Below, in pieces: positions 26,393 to 34,468 of a stretch of DNA of 64,000 nt. The notes beneath the pieces are model-generated. The model saw only the letters and a program-made list of their open reading frames with translations. It made no database searches and was not told where the DNA came from. The stretch lies in contig NZ_AEUD01000021.1 of NCBI RefSeq assembly GCF_000192435.1, positions 1-64,000 of the forward strand, in the 5' to 3' direction. How positions within the stretch are numbered: position 1 is the first letter of the stretch; every line of letters starts with the position of its first letter. The translations under genes and the position numbers were made by a program. The DNA is from Gordonia neofelifaecis NRRL B-59395 (GTDB taxonomy: Bacteria; Actinomycetota; Actinomycetes; Mycobacteriales; Mycobacteriaceae).

Positions 26393-26944
26393 ATGACCAC
26401 CAGCGTTCCCGCACCGGCCGCTTCCATCCCGACGCCATCGGTCCCGCCACAGGCGCGAGCCGGACTGCGCAGCACGATGTCCGGCTATCCCTCCGGACTG
26501 GTGGCCGTCGCCGCCCTCGCCCGATCCGGTCCCGTCGGACTCATCGCGAGTTCCTTCACGTCGGTGTCGCTCGACCCTCCGCTGGTGTCGGTGAACATCG
26601 CCAACGATTCGACGACGCTGCCGCGCCTGCTCAACGCCGAGTCCTGGGGCATCAGCGTGCTCGCCGCCGACCAGCATCACGTCGCCGACGCCTTCCGCCG
26701 ACCGTCCCGCGAGCGCTTCGACGGCGTGTCGTGGCGTGCGACGGCGAACGGCGCCGTCCATCTGGACGGCGCCGCGGCCGAGTTCACCACTACTGTGCGT
26801 CAGATCGTGACGGCGGGCGATCACGTGATCGCGGTGCTGGCCGTCGCCGATCATCGCGCCGAGCCCGGAGCCGATCCGATCGTGTTCTACCGCAGTCGGC
26901 TGCACCGGATCGCCAACGACGTCGACATCACTCGTCGTCGCTGA
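26393..26944 (+). CDS. Flavin reductase supplying FMNH2
   Basis: A 183-residue flavin-reductase-like (DIM6/NTAB, split-barrel) protein. Visible: MSGYPSGLVAVAALARSGPVGLIASSFTSVSLDPPLVSVNIA, split as the usual start (about residues 29-50) and the SFTSVSLDPPLV flavin loop, then WGISVLAADQHHVADAFR and a VIFYRSRLH-type end (here PIVFYRSRLHRI). It should reduce FMN with NAD(P)H for the four upstream monooxygenases, the MsuE/SsuE role, although it belongs to a different reductase family from MsuE. AAGGA precedes the ATG at 26393. Its 3' end overlaps the convergent VOC gene by 17 nt. Confidence 0.88.
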   Translation: MTTSVPAPAASIPTPSVPPQARAGLRSTMSGYPSGLVAVAALARSGPVGLIASSFTSVSLDPPLVSVNIANDSTTLPRLLNAESWGISVLAADQHHVADAFRRPSRERFDGVSWRATANGAVHLDGAAAEFTTTVRQIVTAGDHVIAVLAVADHRAEPGADPIVFYRSRLHRIANDVDITRRR

Positions 26945-27332
26945 CCATCCACCGGATGCCGAACTTGTCGATGCACATCCCGAACCGGTGGCCCCACGGA
27001 GCCTCGACGAAGGGGACCTCGACGGTGCCGCCCGCCGAGAGGCCGTCCCACCAGGCCTGATTGACGTCGCGGTCGGCACTGCTGACCGAGATCGCGACAT
27101 TGTCCCCCGACGGCGGACGCGCACCCTCCGGCGAATCCGCCGCCATGATGACGCGGCCGTCGGACGTGGTGAGCGACGAATGCATCACGCGATCGGCATT
27201 CTCCGGCGGTGTGCCGGGCACATCTGCATACGTGCGCATCTCGATCTCTCCCCCGAAGACGCCTCGGTAGAACTCGAGGGCGGGACGCGCGGTGTCGCCG
27301 AGCATCAGGTACGGGTTCAGATGGGCGGGCAT
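26928..27332 (-). CDS. PhnB-like VOC family protein
   Basis: A 134-residue VOC (glyoxalase/bleomycin-resistance fold) protein of the PhnB-like type. The LNPYLMLGDTARPALEFYRGVFGGEI start, the MHSSLTTSDGRVIMAAD strand and the C-terminal VPFVEAPWGHRFGMCIDKFGIRWMV segment are typical. Function of these proteins is generally unknown. Two ATGs (27338 and 27332) are in frame; AAAGG ends directly before the first and 6 nt before the second, so I take 27332. It converges with the flavin reductase, their ends overlapping by 17 nt. Confidence 0.85.
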   Translation of the reverse strand: MPAHLNPYLMLGDTARPALEFYRGVFGGEIEMRTYADVPGTPPENADRVMHSSLTTSDGRVIMAADSPEGARPPSGDNVAISVSSADRDVNQAWWDGLSAGGTVEVPFVEAPWGHRFGMCIDKFGIRWMVSDDE

Positions 27333-27413
27333 GAGCATCCTTTCGAAGAATCGGTGACACCGTTCGGTGCTTCGACAACGCTACGGTCCACCGCCGCGCG
27401 ACCGCAGCGACTT

Positions 27414-28100
27414 CTACTGCTGAATGAGAAGAGTCGCCGTGCCGAGAGCGGACTCACGGATCGTGCAGACTCGGGTGCCCGGTTTCCGGCCGGTGCGGAC
27501 CTCGCTGATGTTCAGGCCCGCGTCGGCCAGCCGACGCTGCTCGGCGACGATGTCGTCACTGCGCCAGGCCATTCCCATCAGTCCGATCCCGTCGCCGGCG
27601 TCGGGTGCGCCGGCGACCACCTCGATGACCGCAGAGCCCGTCCGGAAGAACAGCTGGGAGATCCCGTCGCCCAGGTCGCGGACGAGACGCAGGCTGATCC
27701 CGAGGCGACCGCCGAACAGCGCGATCGCCTGCTCGGAGTCGGCGACGGTGAGCACGATGTGGTCGAGCATGCGCGCGTCCGGGCACGTCCGACCCGAGTC
27801 GGTCAGGCGCAACGGCGTGGCGTCCGCCAGCCCGATCCGGTGGTCGGACTCGTCCAGGCGCAGGCCGCGCCGTCGAAGGAGATCGGCCGCGCGCGCCAGG
27901 TCGGCGACACGGAGGTCGATGGTCAGCGGAGACTGCGGATCCGCAAGGCCCACAGACGCATTGGATGCGCGCCAGGGAGGTCCGCCGAAATCTCCCAAGA
28001 GCAGGTCGTACACTGCGCGCGCCGCCGGCGCGTCGGCCACCGGAAGGCTCACGTGAACGTCGCTGACGGCCAACGGGTCGGAGATCGGGGTCACGGACAC
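27414..28100 (-). CDS. Two-domain VOC (glyoxalase-like) protein
   Basis: A 228-residue protein with two VOC modules: residues about 12-95 (VHVSLPVADAPAARAVYDLL) and 110-225 (MLDHIVLTVADSEQAIALFGGRLG to the end). A paired-module, single-chain form is common among uncharacterised glyoxalase-like proteins and some extradiol-type enzymes; the metal ligands are not clear enough to call an activity. The start is a GTG at 28100, and a second GTG two codons in is possible. Its upstream gap is shared with the divergent membrane hydrolase gene. Confidence 0.75.
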   Translation of the reverse strand: MSVTPISDPLAVSDVHVSLPVADAPAARAVYDLLLGDFGGPPWRASNASVGLADPQSPLTIDLRVADLARAADLLRRRGLRLDESDHRIGLADATPLRLTDSGRTCPDARMLDHIVLTVADSEQAIALFGGRLGISLRLVRDLGDGISQLFFRTGSAVIEVVAGAPDAGDGIGLMGMAWRSDDIVAEQRRLADAGLNISEVRTGRKPGTRVCTIRESALGTATLLIQQ

Positions 28101-28174
28101 ATCGTGGCATACGCGATCGGGAGGTCGCCCGACACTAGAGTGAGGAGTCCCATCAGGCGCAGGAAGGCTCGCTC

Positions 28175-29920
28175 ATGACAGCGGAAGACCCGATCGATCA
28201 CGAGGTGACGACCGACGGGGGCGACGTCGACACCCCGCCAGAGCGCGACACTCCGTCGAAGTCGTCGAATGCCCCCGGCCACGCCTGGTCGAGGTACATC
28301 GCGCGACTGTCGTACGGAGGCCTGGTGGTGGCGACCGTATTGCTGTGGTTCTCGGTGACCCCGTCACTGCTGCCGCGCGGGCCCCTGTTCCAGGGCCTCG
28401 TGAGCGCCGCCGCGGCTGCGGTCGGCTACGCGATCGGCGCGTTCTTCACCTGGCTCGCCCGCTACCTCGTCTCCCGCAAGGAGCCGTGGCCGCGACCCGG
28501 CCGCTGGTGGTGGGTCGGTCTCGGAGTGTTCTTCGTCGTCGGGACCGGGGTGATGCTGTACTGGTACCGCCGCTGGCAGGACGAACTCCGTGACCTGATG
28601 GGCGTCGAGCACCTCGATTGGACGGCGTACCCGATCATCGTCGCGGTCGCGGTCGTGGTGTTCGCGATCCTGCTCGGGATCGGACAGGCGTGGGGCGCAC
28701 TGGTGCGGATGCTCGCACGGTGGCTGAGTCGGCGCATTCCGCCGCGGATCTCCGCAATCACCGCTGCGACCGCCGTGGTGATCGTCAGCGTCTTCATCCT
28801 CAACGGCGCGGTCGCCGACTACGGCATGACGGCGCTGAACAACTCGTTCGCCGCACTCAACGAAGAGACGAATCCCGACTCCGCGCCGCCAACGTCGACC
28901 TTGCGCTCCGGTGGCCCGGAGTCACTGGTCAGCTGGGAGAGTCTGGGCCGTATGGGCCGCACCTTCGTCTCCACCGGACCGACCGTCGCGCAGTTGGAGG
29001 AGTTCAACAAGGCCCCGGCGAAGGAGCCGATCCGCGTCTACGCCGGACTGGAGTCGACCGACTCGATCCAGGCGAGCGCCGAACTCGCCGCACAGGAACT
29101 GGTCCGCACCGGCGGACTGCAGCGCAAGGTGGTCGGTGTCGCGGGGTCGACCGGGACCGGTTGGGTCAATCAGGCGAACCTCGACTCACTCGAATACATG
29201 TACAACGGCGACACCGCGATGGTGTCCATGCAGTACTCGATGCTGCCCAGCTGGTTGTCGTTCCTGGTGGACCAGGAACGCGCCCGGCAGGCCGGCCGAG
29301 CCCTGTTCGAGGCTGTCGATCGGCTCGTCCGCCGGATCCCCGAGGCCCAGCGACCCAAGATCGTGGTCTTCGGCGAGAGCCTCGGCTCGTTCGGTGCCGA
29401 GGCACCGTTCGGATCCGTCGCCACGATGAATGCCCGCACCGACGGCGCTCTGCTGACCGGTCCGACGTTCAGCAACACCACGTGGGTCGACACCACGGCC
29501 GATCGCGACCCCGGATCCCTCGAGGTGCTGCCGACCGTCAACGACGGCGACGAGGTCCGCTTCATCAACACGGAGAAGGATCTGGCGGCCTTCGGCGACA
29601 AGCCGTGGGAGCCCGGACGCATCGTGTATCTGCAGCACGCGTCGGACCCGATCAGCTGGTGGAATCCCGACTTGATCCTCAACAAGCCGGATTGGCTGAA
29701 GGAGCCGCGCGGATCCGACGTACTGCCGTCGGTGCAGTGGATGCCGTTCGTGACCTTCCTCCAGGTGGCCGCGGACATGGCCGTGGCGGTCGATGTTCCG
29801 GACGGTCACGGTCACCACTACCTCGAAGCGATTCCCCACGCGTGGGCGGCGATCCTGTCCCCGCCCGGCTGGACCGCGGAGAAGACCGCCGCGCTGCTCC
29901 CTCGACTGCATCGAGACTGA
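28175..29920 (+). CDS. Membrane alpha/beta-hydrolase family protein
   Basis: A 581-residue protein with about five N-terminal membrane helices (residues 43-230) and a C-terminal alpha/beta-hydrolase-like domain facing out of the cytoplasm. The likely nucleophile elbow is FGESLGSFG, and late Asp and His residues (HASDPISWWN, GHGHHYLEAIPHAW) could complete the triad. It fits an actinobacterial family of conserved membrane hydrolases with no established substrate; a cell-envelope lipid is a reasonable guess only. AGGAAGG precedes the ATG at 28175. Confidence 0.8.
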   Translation: MTAEDPIDHEVTTDGGDVDTPPERDTPSKSSNAPGHAWSRYIARLSYGGLVVATVLLWFSVTPSLLPRGPLFQGLVSAAAAAVGYAIGAFFTWLARYLVSRKEPWPRPGRWWWVGLGVFFVVGTGVMLYWYRRWQDELRDLMGVEHLDWTAYPIIVAVAVVVFAILLGIGQAWGALVRMLARWLSRRIPPRISAITAATAVVIVSVFILNGAVADYGMTALNNSFAALNEETNPDSAPPTSTLRSGGPESLVSWESLGRMGRTFVSTGPTVAQLEEFNKAPAKEPIRVYAGLESTDSIQASAELAAQELVRTGGLQRKVVGVAGSTGTGWVNQANLDSLEYMYNGDTAMVSMQYSMLPSWLSFLVDQERARQAGRALFEAVDRLVRRIPEAQRPKIVVFGESLGSFGAEAPFGSVATMNARTDGALLTGPTFSNTTWVDTTADRDPGSLEVLPTVNDGDEVRFINTEKDLAAFGDKPWEPGRIVYLQHASDPISWWNPDLILNKPDWLKEPRGSDVLPSVQWMPFVTFLQVAADMAVAVDVPDGHGHHYLEAIPHAWAAILSPPGWTAEKTAALLPRLHRD

Positions 29921-29943
29921 AGCAAGTTGCCGGTCAGGGACCA

Positions 29944-29973
29944 TTACTGGCCGGTAACTTCGGCGGGTAGAAT
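29944..29973 (+). promoter_or_regulatory. Candidate crotonase promoter with palindromic operator
   Basis: TTACTG (29944-29949) and the strong -10 TAGAAT (29968-29973) are 18 nt apart, placing transcription start at about 29980, next to the GTG at 29981. The near-palindrome TTACTGGCCGGTAA (29944-29957) overlaps the -35 region, a placement suited to a repressor such as a TetR-type fatty-acid or CoA-ester sensor. The regulator is not in the window. Confidence 0.45.
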
Positions 29974-29980
29974 CACGCCC

Positions 29981-30844
29981 GTGACTCAGGACAAGACTGC
30001 CAACGAACTCCCCGCCTACCGGACACACCGTTACCAGGCGTTCCAGGTGACCGTCGCCGACCACGTCGCCGAGGTGACGCTGATCGGCCCGAGCAAGGGG
30101 AACGCCCAGGGCCCCGACTTCTGGACGGAGGCGGCCCCGCTGTTCCAGGCGCTCGACGCCGACCCGGAGGTGCGGGCGGTCGTGCTGACGGGCTCGGGCA
30201 AGCACTTCTCGTTCGGTCTCGACCTGCCCGCGATGATGGGCGACTTCGGCAAGGTACTCGCGCCCGACGCCAAGGCCGGTCCCCGCACCGAGTTCCACAC
30301 CATGATCAAGAGCATGCAGGGTGCGATCAATGCGGTCGCCGACTGCCGCAAGCCGGTGATCGCCGCCGTGGCGGGCTGGTGCATCGGCGGCGCGGTCGAT
30401 CTGATCACCGCCGCCGACATCCGTGTCGCCAGCGCCGACGCCAAGTTCAGCGTGCGCGAAGTCAAGGTCGCGATCGTCGCGGACATGGGCTCGCTCGCCC
30501 GACTGCCGCTGATCATCGGCGAGGGTCATACCCGCGAACTCGCGCTGACCGGCAAGGATATCGACGCCGCTCGCGCCGAGAAGATTGGACTGGTGAGCGA
30601 CGTGTACGAGGACAAGGAGGCCACCCTGGCCGCCGCGCGCGGCATCGCCGCCGAGATCGCTGGCAATGCCCCGCTGGTCGTCCAGGGCGTGAAGGACGTG
30701 CTCGATCACAGCCGGGCCGCCCGCGTCGACGACAGCCTCCGCTACGTCGCCGCCTGGAACGCCGCCTTCCTCCCGAGCAACGACCTGACCGAAGCGGTCA
30801 GCGCGGTGTTCGAGAAGCGTCCCCCGGCCTTCAAGGGCGAGTAG
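29981..30844 (+). CDS. Enoyl-CoA hydratase/isomerase (crotonase) family protein
   Basis: A 287-residue crotonase-fold enzyme, resembling dienoyl-CoA isomerase (ECH1-type) members. The oxyanion-hole segments are SGKHFSFGLDLPAMM and CIGGAVDLITAADIRVAS; the catalytic-region acids appear in VREVKVAIVADMGSLARLP, where an Asp is present, as in dienoyl-CoA isomerases. The GTG at 29981 has no ribosome site but lies 8 nt from a good -10 box, so the mRNA is probably leaderless. The substrate is not known; fatty-acid or steroid side-chain breakdown are options. Its 3' side is a repeat-rich convergent junction. Confidence 0.88.
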   Translation: MTQDKTANELPAYRTHRYQAFQVTVADHVAEVTLIGPSKGNAQGPDFWTEAAPLFQALDADPEVRAVVLTGSGKHFSFGLDLPAMMGDFGKVLAPDAKAGPRTEFHTMIKSMQGAINAVADCRKPVIAAVAGWCIGGAVDLITAADIRVASADAKFSVREVKVAIVADMGSLARLPLIIGEGHTRELALTGKDIDAARAEKIGLVSDVYEDKEATLAAARGIAAEIAGNAPLVVQGVKDVLDHSRAARVDDSLRYVAAWNAAFLPSNDLTEAVSAVFEKRPPAFKGE

Positions 30845-30879
30845 CCGCGCCTCACGCAGGTTGAGCGAGCGACCCCGCT

Positions 30880-30973
30880 GGTTGAGCGAGCGCAGCGAGT
30901 CGAAACCCCCGACACCTACGCTGGGACCCAGCCACACGTCACCCTGGTTTCGACTCGCTGCGCTCGCTCAACC
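30880..30973. repeat. Dispersed inverted repeat (REP-like), copy 1
   Basis: Two 28-nt arms that are exact reverse complements (30880-30907 beginning GGTTGAGCGAGCGCAGCGAG; 30946-30973 ending CGCTCGCTCAACC) flank a 38-nt spacer. It sits in the 362-nt gap between the convergent crotonase and F420-type reductase genes. Arms of this type are familiar as multicopy repeats in actinobacterial genomes, from memory. They can form a large cruciform or a bidirectional terminator. A partial arm also precedes it at 30859-30871. Confidence 0.8.
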
Positions 30974-31046
30974 AACGGAAGGCGGGGCCCGCATAACCAA
31001 ATGGCTCACCACACAGACCACCGATAGCTGAGCCAGCAACCTCGCT

Positions 31047-31140
31047 GGTTGAGCGAGCGCAGCGAGTCGAAACCCCCGACACCCACGCTGGGACCCAGCC
31101 ACACGTCACCCCGGTTTCGACTCGCCCCGCTCGCTCAACC
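31047..31140. repeat. Dispersed inverted repeat (REP-like), copy 2
   Basis: Near-identical second copy of the element 167 nt upstream: left arm 31047-31074, 38-nt spacer, right arm 31113-31140 with a CTGCG to CCCCG change in the arm. The spacer matches that of copy 1 at nearly every base, and the 15 nt after each right arm (AACGGAAGGCGGGGC) are the same, so the unit was duplicated as a block. Degenerate half-arms continue to about 31200. No gene is seen in this gap. Confidence 0.8.
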
Positions 31141-31206
31141 AACGGAAGGCGGGGCTCGCTCAACCAACAGAAGGGGCCGCCCGCTCAACCGACGGAGGGC
31201 GCCCGC

Positions 31207-31680
31207 TCAGCTGGCGGTGTTCGACAGCCGGAAGAGCGGAATCACGCGGTTCGTCCGCTCCTCGTACAGCGTGAAGTTCGGCCAGATCGCCAGCAGCTGG
31301 GCCCAGGCCGCGTCGCGGTCGACCCCGGAGAGCTCCGTCGCCGACATGCGGCGCGCGACGCCGTGCACCTCGACGTCGAACGATTGCGCGGCGCGGATGT
31401 TGAACACCCAGGCCGGCGTCTTGGGTCCGCCGAAGTACGAGCCCGCGACGATCCAGTCGTCACCGTCCGGGGCGGCGAGCATCGTCGTGGAGTGCAGGAC
31501 ACCGCTGCGCCGGCCGGGCACGGTGATCGTGATCCCCGGCAGGCCGGCGATCCGAAGGAAGTCGACTCGACCGCCCGAGACCTTCTGGACCAGCTTGTCC
31601 GCCTTGACGATCCACGGCAGGTACTTGGGCAGCCAGGCGATCGACCCGATCAGGATCGCCAGCCGGGTGAGGATCCCCAC
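31207..31680 (-). CDS. Deazaflavin (F420)-dependent nitroreductase family protein (Ddn-like)
   Basis: A 157-residue split beta-barrel protein of the Ddn/FQR (DUF385) family, which transfers hydride from F420H2 to quinones and other acceptors, often at the membrane. Visible: GLPGITITVPGRRSGVLHSTTM, with the GRRSG cofactor loop, the DDWIVAGSYFGGPKTPAWVFNI segment and a C-terminal FTLYEERTNRVIPLFRL. The N terminus is hydrophobic (residues 2-22), consistent with membrane contact. The GTG start at 31680 lies 3 nt after the htpG stop, so it is read with htpG. The exact substrate is unknown. Confidence 0.85.
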   Translation of the reverse strand: MGILTRLAILIGSIAWLPKYLPWIVKADKLVQKVSGGRVDFLRIAGLPGITITVPGRRSGVLHSTTMLAAPDGDDWIVAGSYFGGPKTPAWVFNIRAAQSFDVEVHGVARRMSATELSGVDRDAAWAQLLAIWPNFTLYEERTNRVIPLFRLSNTAS

Positions 31681-31683
31681 GCG

Positions 31684-33615
31684 TCAGCCGAGCGTTCGGG
31701 TGAGCGTCTCGGCGAGCAGCTTGGCCACCTCGGCCGGATCGTCGAGGTCACCGCCCTCGGCGAGCACCGCGGTCGCGTAGACGAGTTTGGCGGTCGGCTC
31801 CAGCGCGGCGTGATCGTCGTCGGCGCCGCCGAACCTCCCCTGCAGCGCGGTGACGAGAGCGTTGTCCGGATTCAGCTCCAGGATCCGCTTCGACTTCGGC
31901 ACGGGCTGGCCGGACGCCCGGTACAGCTTCTCCAGCTGCGGTGTCATCGAGAAGTCGTCACCGACCAGGCACGCCGCCGACTCGGTCAGCCGCGAGCTGA
32001 GACGGACCTCGGAGACGTCATCGGCCAGGGTCTGACCCATCCACGACAGCAGCGGCGCGAACTGCTCGTCACGCTTGGACTTGTCCTCGTCCGTATCCGC
32101 CGCGTCCGCGTCGTCGAGGTCGACGACACCCTTCGCGACCGACACGAGCTGCTTGCCCTCGAAGTCGATGCCGGACGACACCCAGACCTCGTCGACCGGG
32201 TCCGAGAGCAGCAGCACCTCGATCCCCTTGGCGCGGAACGCCTCCAGGTGCGGCGAGCGTTCGATCTGGGTCCGCGACTCGCCGGTCATGTAGTAGATGA
32301 CGTCCTGCTCGGGCTTGCACCGCGAGAGGTAGTCAACGAGCGTCGTCGGCTCGGTCTCGCTGTTCGTCGACGCGAACACCGACGCCTTCAGAATCGCCTT
32401 GGCATTGTCCTGATCGTTGATCAGGCCTTCCTTGAAGACGCGGCCGAAGTTGCCCCAGAAGGTCTGGTAGTCCTCCGGACGACGGTCCTGCAACTCCTGC
32501 ACCGAGGAGATGACCTTCTTGACCAGTCGCCGACGGATCGCCCGGATCTGCCGGTCCTGCTGCAGGATCTCGCGCGAGACGTTCAGCGACAGGTCGGCGG
32601 CGTCGACGACGCCCTGAACGAAGCGCAGGTACTCGGGCATGAGCTCGGTCGCGTCGTCCATGATGAACACCCGCTTGACGTACAGGTGGATGCCGCTGGC
32701 GCGCTCGCGCATGAAGAGGTCGAACGGTGCCTGCGTCGGAATGAACAGCAGCGCCTGGTATTCGAACGTTCCCTCGGCGTGCAGCGAAATCGTCTCGAGC
32801 GGATCGTCCCAGGCATGCGAGACGTGACGGTAGAACTCGGCGTACTCCTCGTCGGAGACCTCGCCGGGCGACTTCGCCCACAGCGCCTTCTGCGAGTTGA
32901 GCGTCTCGTCGACCTCTTCGACCGTCGGTTCGGCGCCTTCGATGTCAGGATCGGCGGGCACCTGCTTGGTCACCGTCATCCGGATCGGCCACGAGATGAA
33001 ATCGGAGTACTTCTTCACCAATCGGCGCAGCACGTTCTGATCGGCGTAGTCGTGGACGGCGTTCTCATCGTCGACGGGCTTGAGGCTCAGGGTGATGGCC
33101 GTGCCCTGCGGCGCGTCGGCGACCTCGTCGAGGGTGTAGGTGCCGTCGCCCGTCGACGACCATCGCGTGCCGACGCTCTCGCCGGCCTTCCGCGTCACCA
33201 GTTCGACACTGTCGGCGACCATGAACACCGAGTAGAAGCCAATGCCGAACTGACCGATGAGCTCACCGGCGTCCTTCGCGTCGGTCTCGGCCAGCTTGCG
33301 GCGCAGTTCGTCCGTACCCGACTTGGCGACCGTGCCGATGAGGTCGATGACCTCGTCGCGGGTCATGCCGATGCCGTTGTCGGAGACCGTCAGCGTGCGG
33401 GCCTCGGCATCGGGAGTGAGGCGGATCGCGAGGTCGGAGATATCGGCGTCGAGGTCCTTATCCCGCAGTCCTTCCAGCCGCAGCTTGTCGACCGCGTCCG
33501 AAGCATTCGAGATCAGCTCCCGAAGGAAGCTGTCCTTGTTGGAGTAGATCGAATGGACCATCAGATCCAGAAGCTGTCGCGCCTGGGCCTGGAACTCGTA
33601 CACCTGCGAGGTCAC
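31684..33615 (-). CDS. htpG: Molecular chaperone HtpG (Hsp90)
   Basis: A 643-residue Hsp90 chaperone. The N-terminal GHKL ATP-binding domain shows FLRELISNASDAVDKLR, DNGIGM and GQFGIGFYSVFMV; the middle domain has the catalytic-loop region with LNVSREILQQDRQIRAIR; the dimerisation domain ends in the usual Leu-rich helices. I place the start at the GTG at 33615, which has AGGAG 7 nt before it; an ATG five codons upstream would put that ribosome site inside the gene. The Ddn-like gene follows within 3 nt and is probably co-transcribed. Confidence 0.95.
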   Translation of the reverse strand: MTSQVYEFQAQARQLLDLMVHSIYSNKDSFLRELISNASDAVDKLRLEGLRDKDLDADISDLAIRLTPDAEARTLTVSDNGIGMTRDEVIDLIGTVAKSGTDELRRKLAETDAKDAGELIGQFGIGFYSVFMVADSVELVTRKAGESVGTRWSSTGDGTYTLDEVADAPQGTAITLSLKPVDDENAVHDYADQNVLRRLVKKYSDFISWPIRMTVTKQVPADPDIEGAEPTVEEVDETLNSQKALWAKSPGEVSDEEYAEFYRHVSHAWDDPLETISLHAEGTFEYQALLFIPTQAPFDLFMRERASGIHLYVKRVFIMDDATELMPEYLRFVQGVVDAADLSLNVSREILQQDRQIRAIRRRLVKKVISSVQELQDRRPEDYQTFWGNFGRVFKEGLINDQDNAKAILKASVFASTNSETEPTTLVDYLSRCKPEQDVIYYMTGESRTQIERSPHLEAFRAKGIEVLLLSDPVDEVWVSSGIDFEGKQLVSVAKGVVDLDDADAADTDEDKSKRDEQFAPLLSWMGQTLADDVSEVRLSSRLTESAACLVGDDFSMTPQLEKLYRASGQPVPKSKRILELNPDNALVTALQGRFGGADDDHAALEPTAKLVYATAVLAEGGDLDDPAEVAKLLAETLTRTLG

Positions 33616-33689
33616 CGCATGACTCCTCATCGTTGAGCTGATTTCGCGCCGACGAGTTTACCGGTGAGCCGACGCGTACTGTGAGGGAC

Positions 33690-34445
33690 GTGTCTGGCGT
33701 CCCACGTGCATTGTTCGTTCACGCCCATCCCGACGACGAATCGTTGTGGACCGGTGGCACGATCGCGCGAGCGTCGCGCCGCGGCGGCGAGGTCTCCCTG
33801 GTGACCTGCACGTGGGACCGCGGGACGACGCGCCACGGCGAACTGCTCGACGCCGCCGACGAGTTGGGCCTGGCCCGCGAGCCCATCATGCTCGGCTACG
33901 CCGACAGCTTCGTCCCCGAATCGGCGCCGGGCGCCACATCGTTCGTGCTCGCGCCGTTCGACGAGCAGGTCACCGCGCTCGTCGCACACATCCGGGAGCT
34001 CCGGCCGCACATCCTGGTCACCTACGACGCCTTCGGCATGTACGGCCATCCCGACCACATCCACGCCAACCGGCTGACCTGTGCGGCCGCCGATGCCGCC
34101 GCGATCGGCGCCTACCACCCCGAGCTCGGCGATCCCTGGCAACCGTCCTCGCTCTACTTCATCACCATTCCGGAGGCGACCGTCACCGCGCTGCGGCCTC
34201 ACTTGAAGGAGGATTCGCACCTGCCGCTGACCGGAACGCCGAACGAGCGGATCGACCTCGCTCTCGACATCGGTGACTGCCTCGGTCACAAGATCCGCGC
34301 GATCCTGGCGCATAAGACGGAGATCTCCCGCAGCGCGTCGATGAAGGACTTCGGCGCCCTGCCCCGCGATCCGCAGCAGCTCTTCCTGCGCTGGGAGTCG
34401 TACCTGCGGCGCGACCTGGTCCCCGGTGGCGCGGACCTCGCGTAG
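33690..34445 (+). CDS. PIG-L family deacetylase (MshB/Mca-like)
   Basis: A 251-residue zinc-dependent LmbE/PIG-L deacetylase. Zinc ligands are visible in ALFVHAHPDDES near the N terminus and in GHPDHIHANR at mid-protein, with the supporting ELRPHILVTYD strand between. In this lineage the family includes MshB (mycothiol synthesis) and Mca (mycothiol conjugate amidase). At 251 residues it is shorter than both and lacks part of the MshB insert, so it may be another GlcNAc-type deacetylase. GTG starts at 33681 and 33690 are both possible. Its stop is followed by the small hairpin GGCCG-CGTCA-CGGCC ahead of the convergent recD end. Confidence 0.82.
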   Translation: MSGVPRALFVHAHPDDESLWTGGTIARASRRGGEVSLVTCTWDRGTTRHGELLDAADELGLAREPIMLGYADSFVPESAPGATSFVLAPFDEQVTALVAHIRELRPHILVTYDAFGMYGHPDHIHANRLTCAAADAAAIGAYHPELGDPWQPSSLYFITIPEATVTALRPHLKEDSHLPLTGTPNERIDLALDIGDCLGHKIRAILAHKTEISRSASMKDFGALPRDPQQLFLRWESYLRRDLVPGGADLA

Positions 34446-34468
34446 GCCGCGTCACGGCCTGGCTTCAC

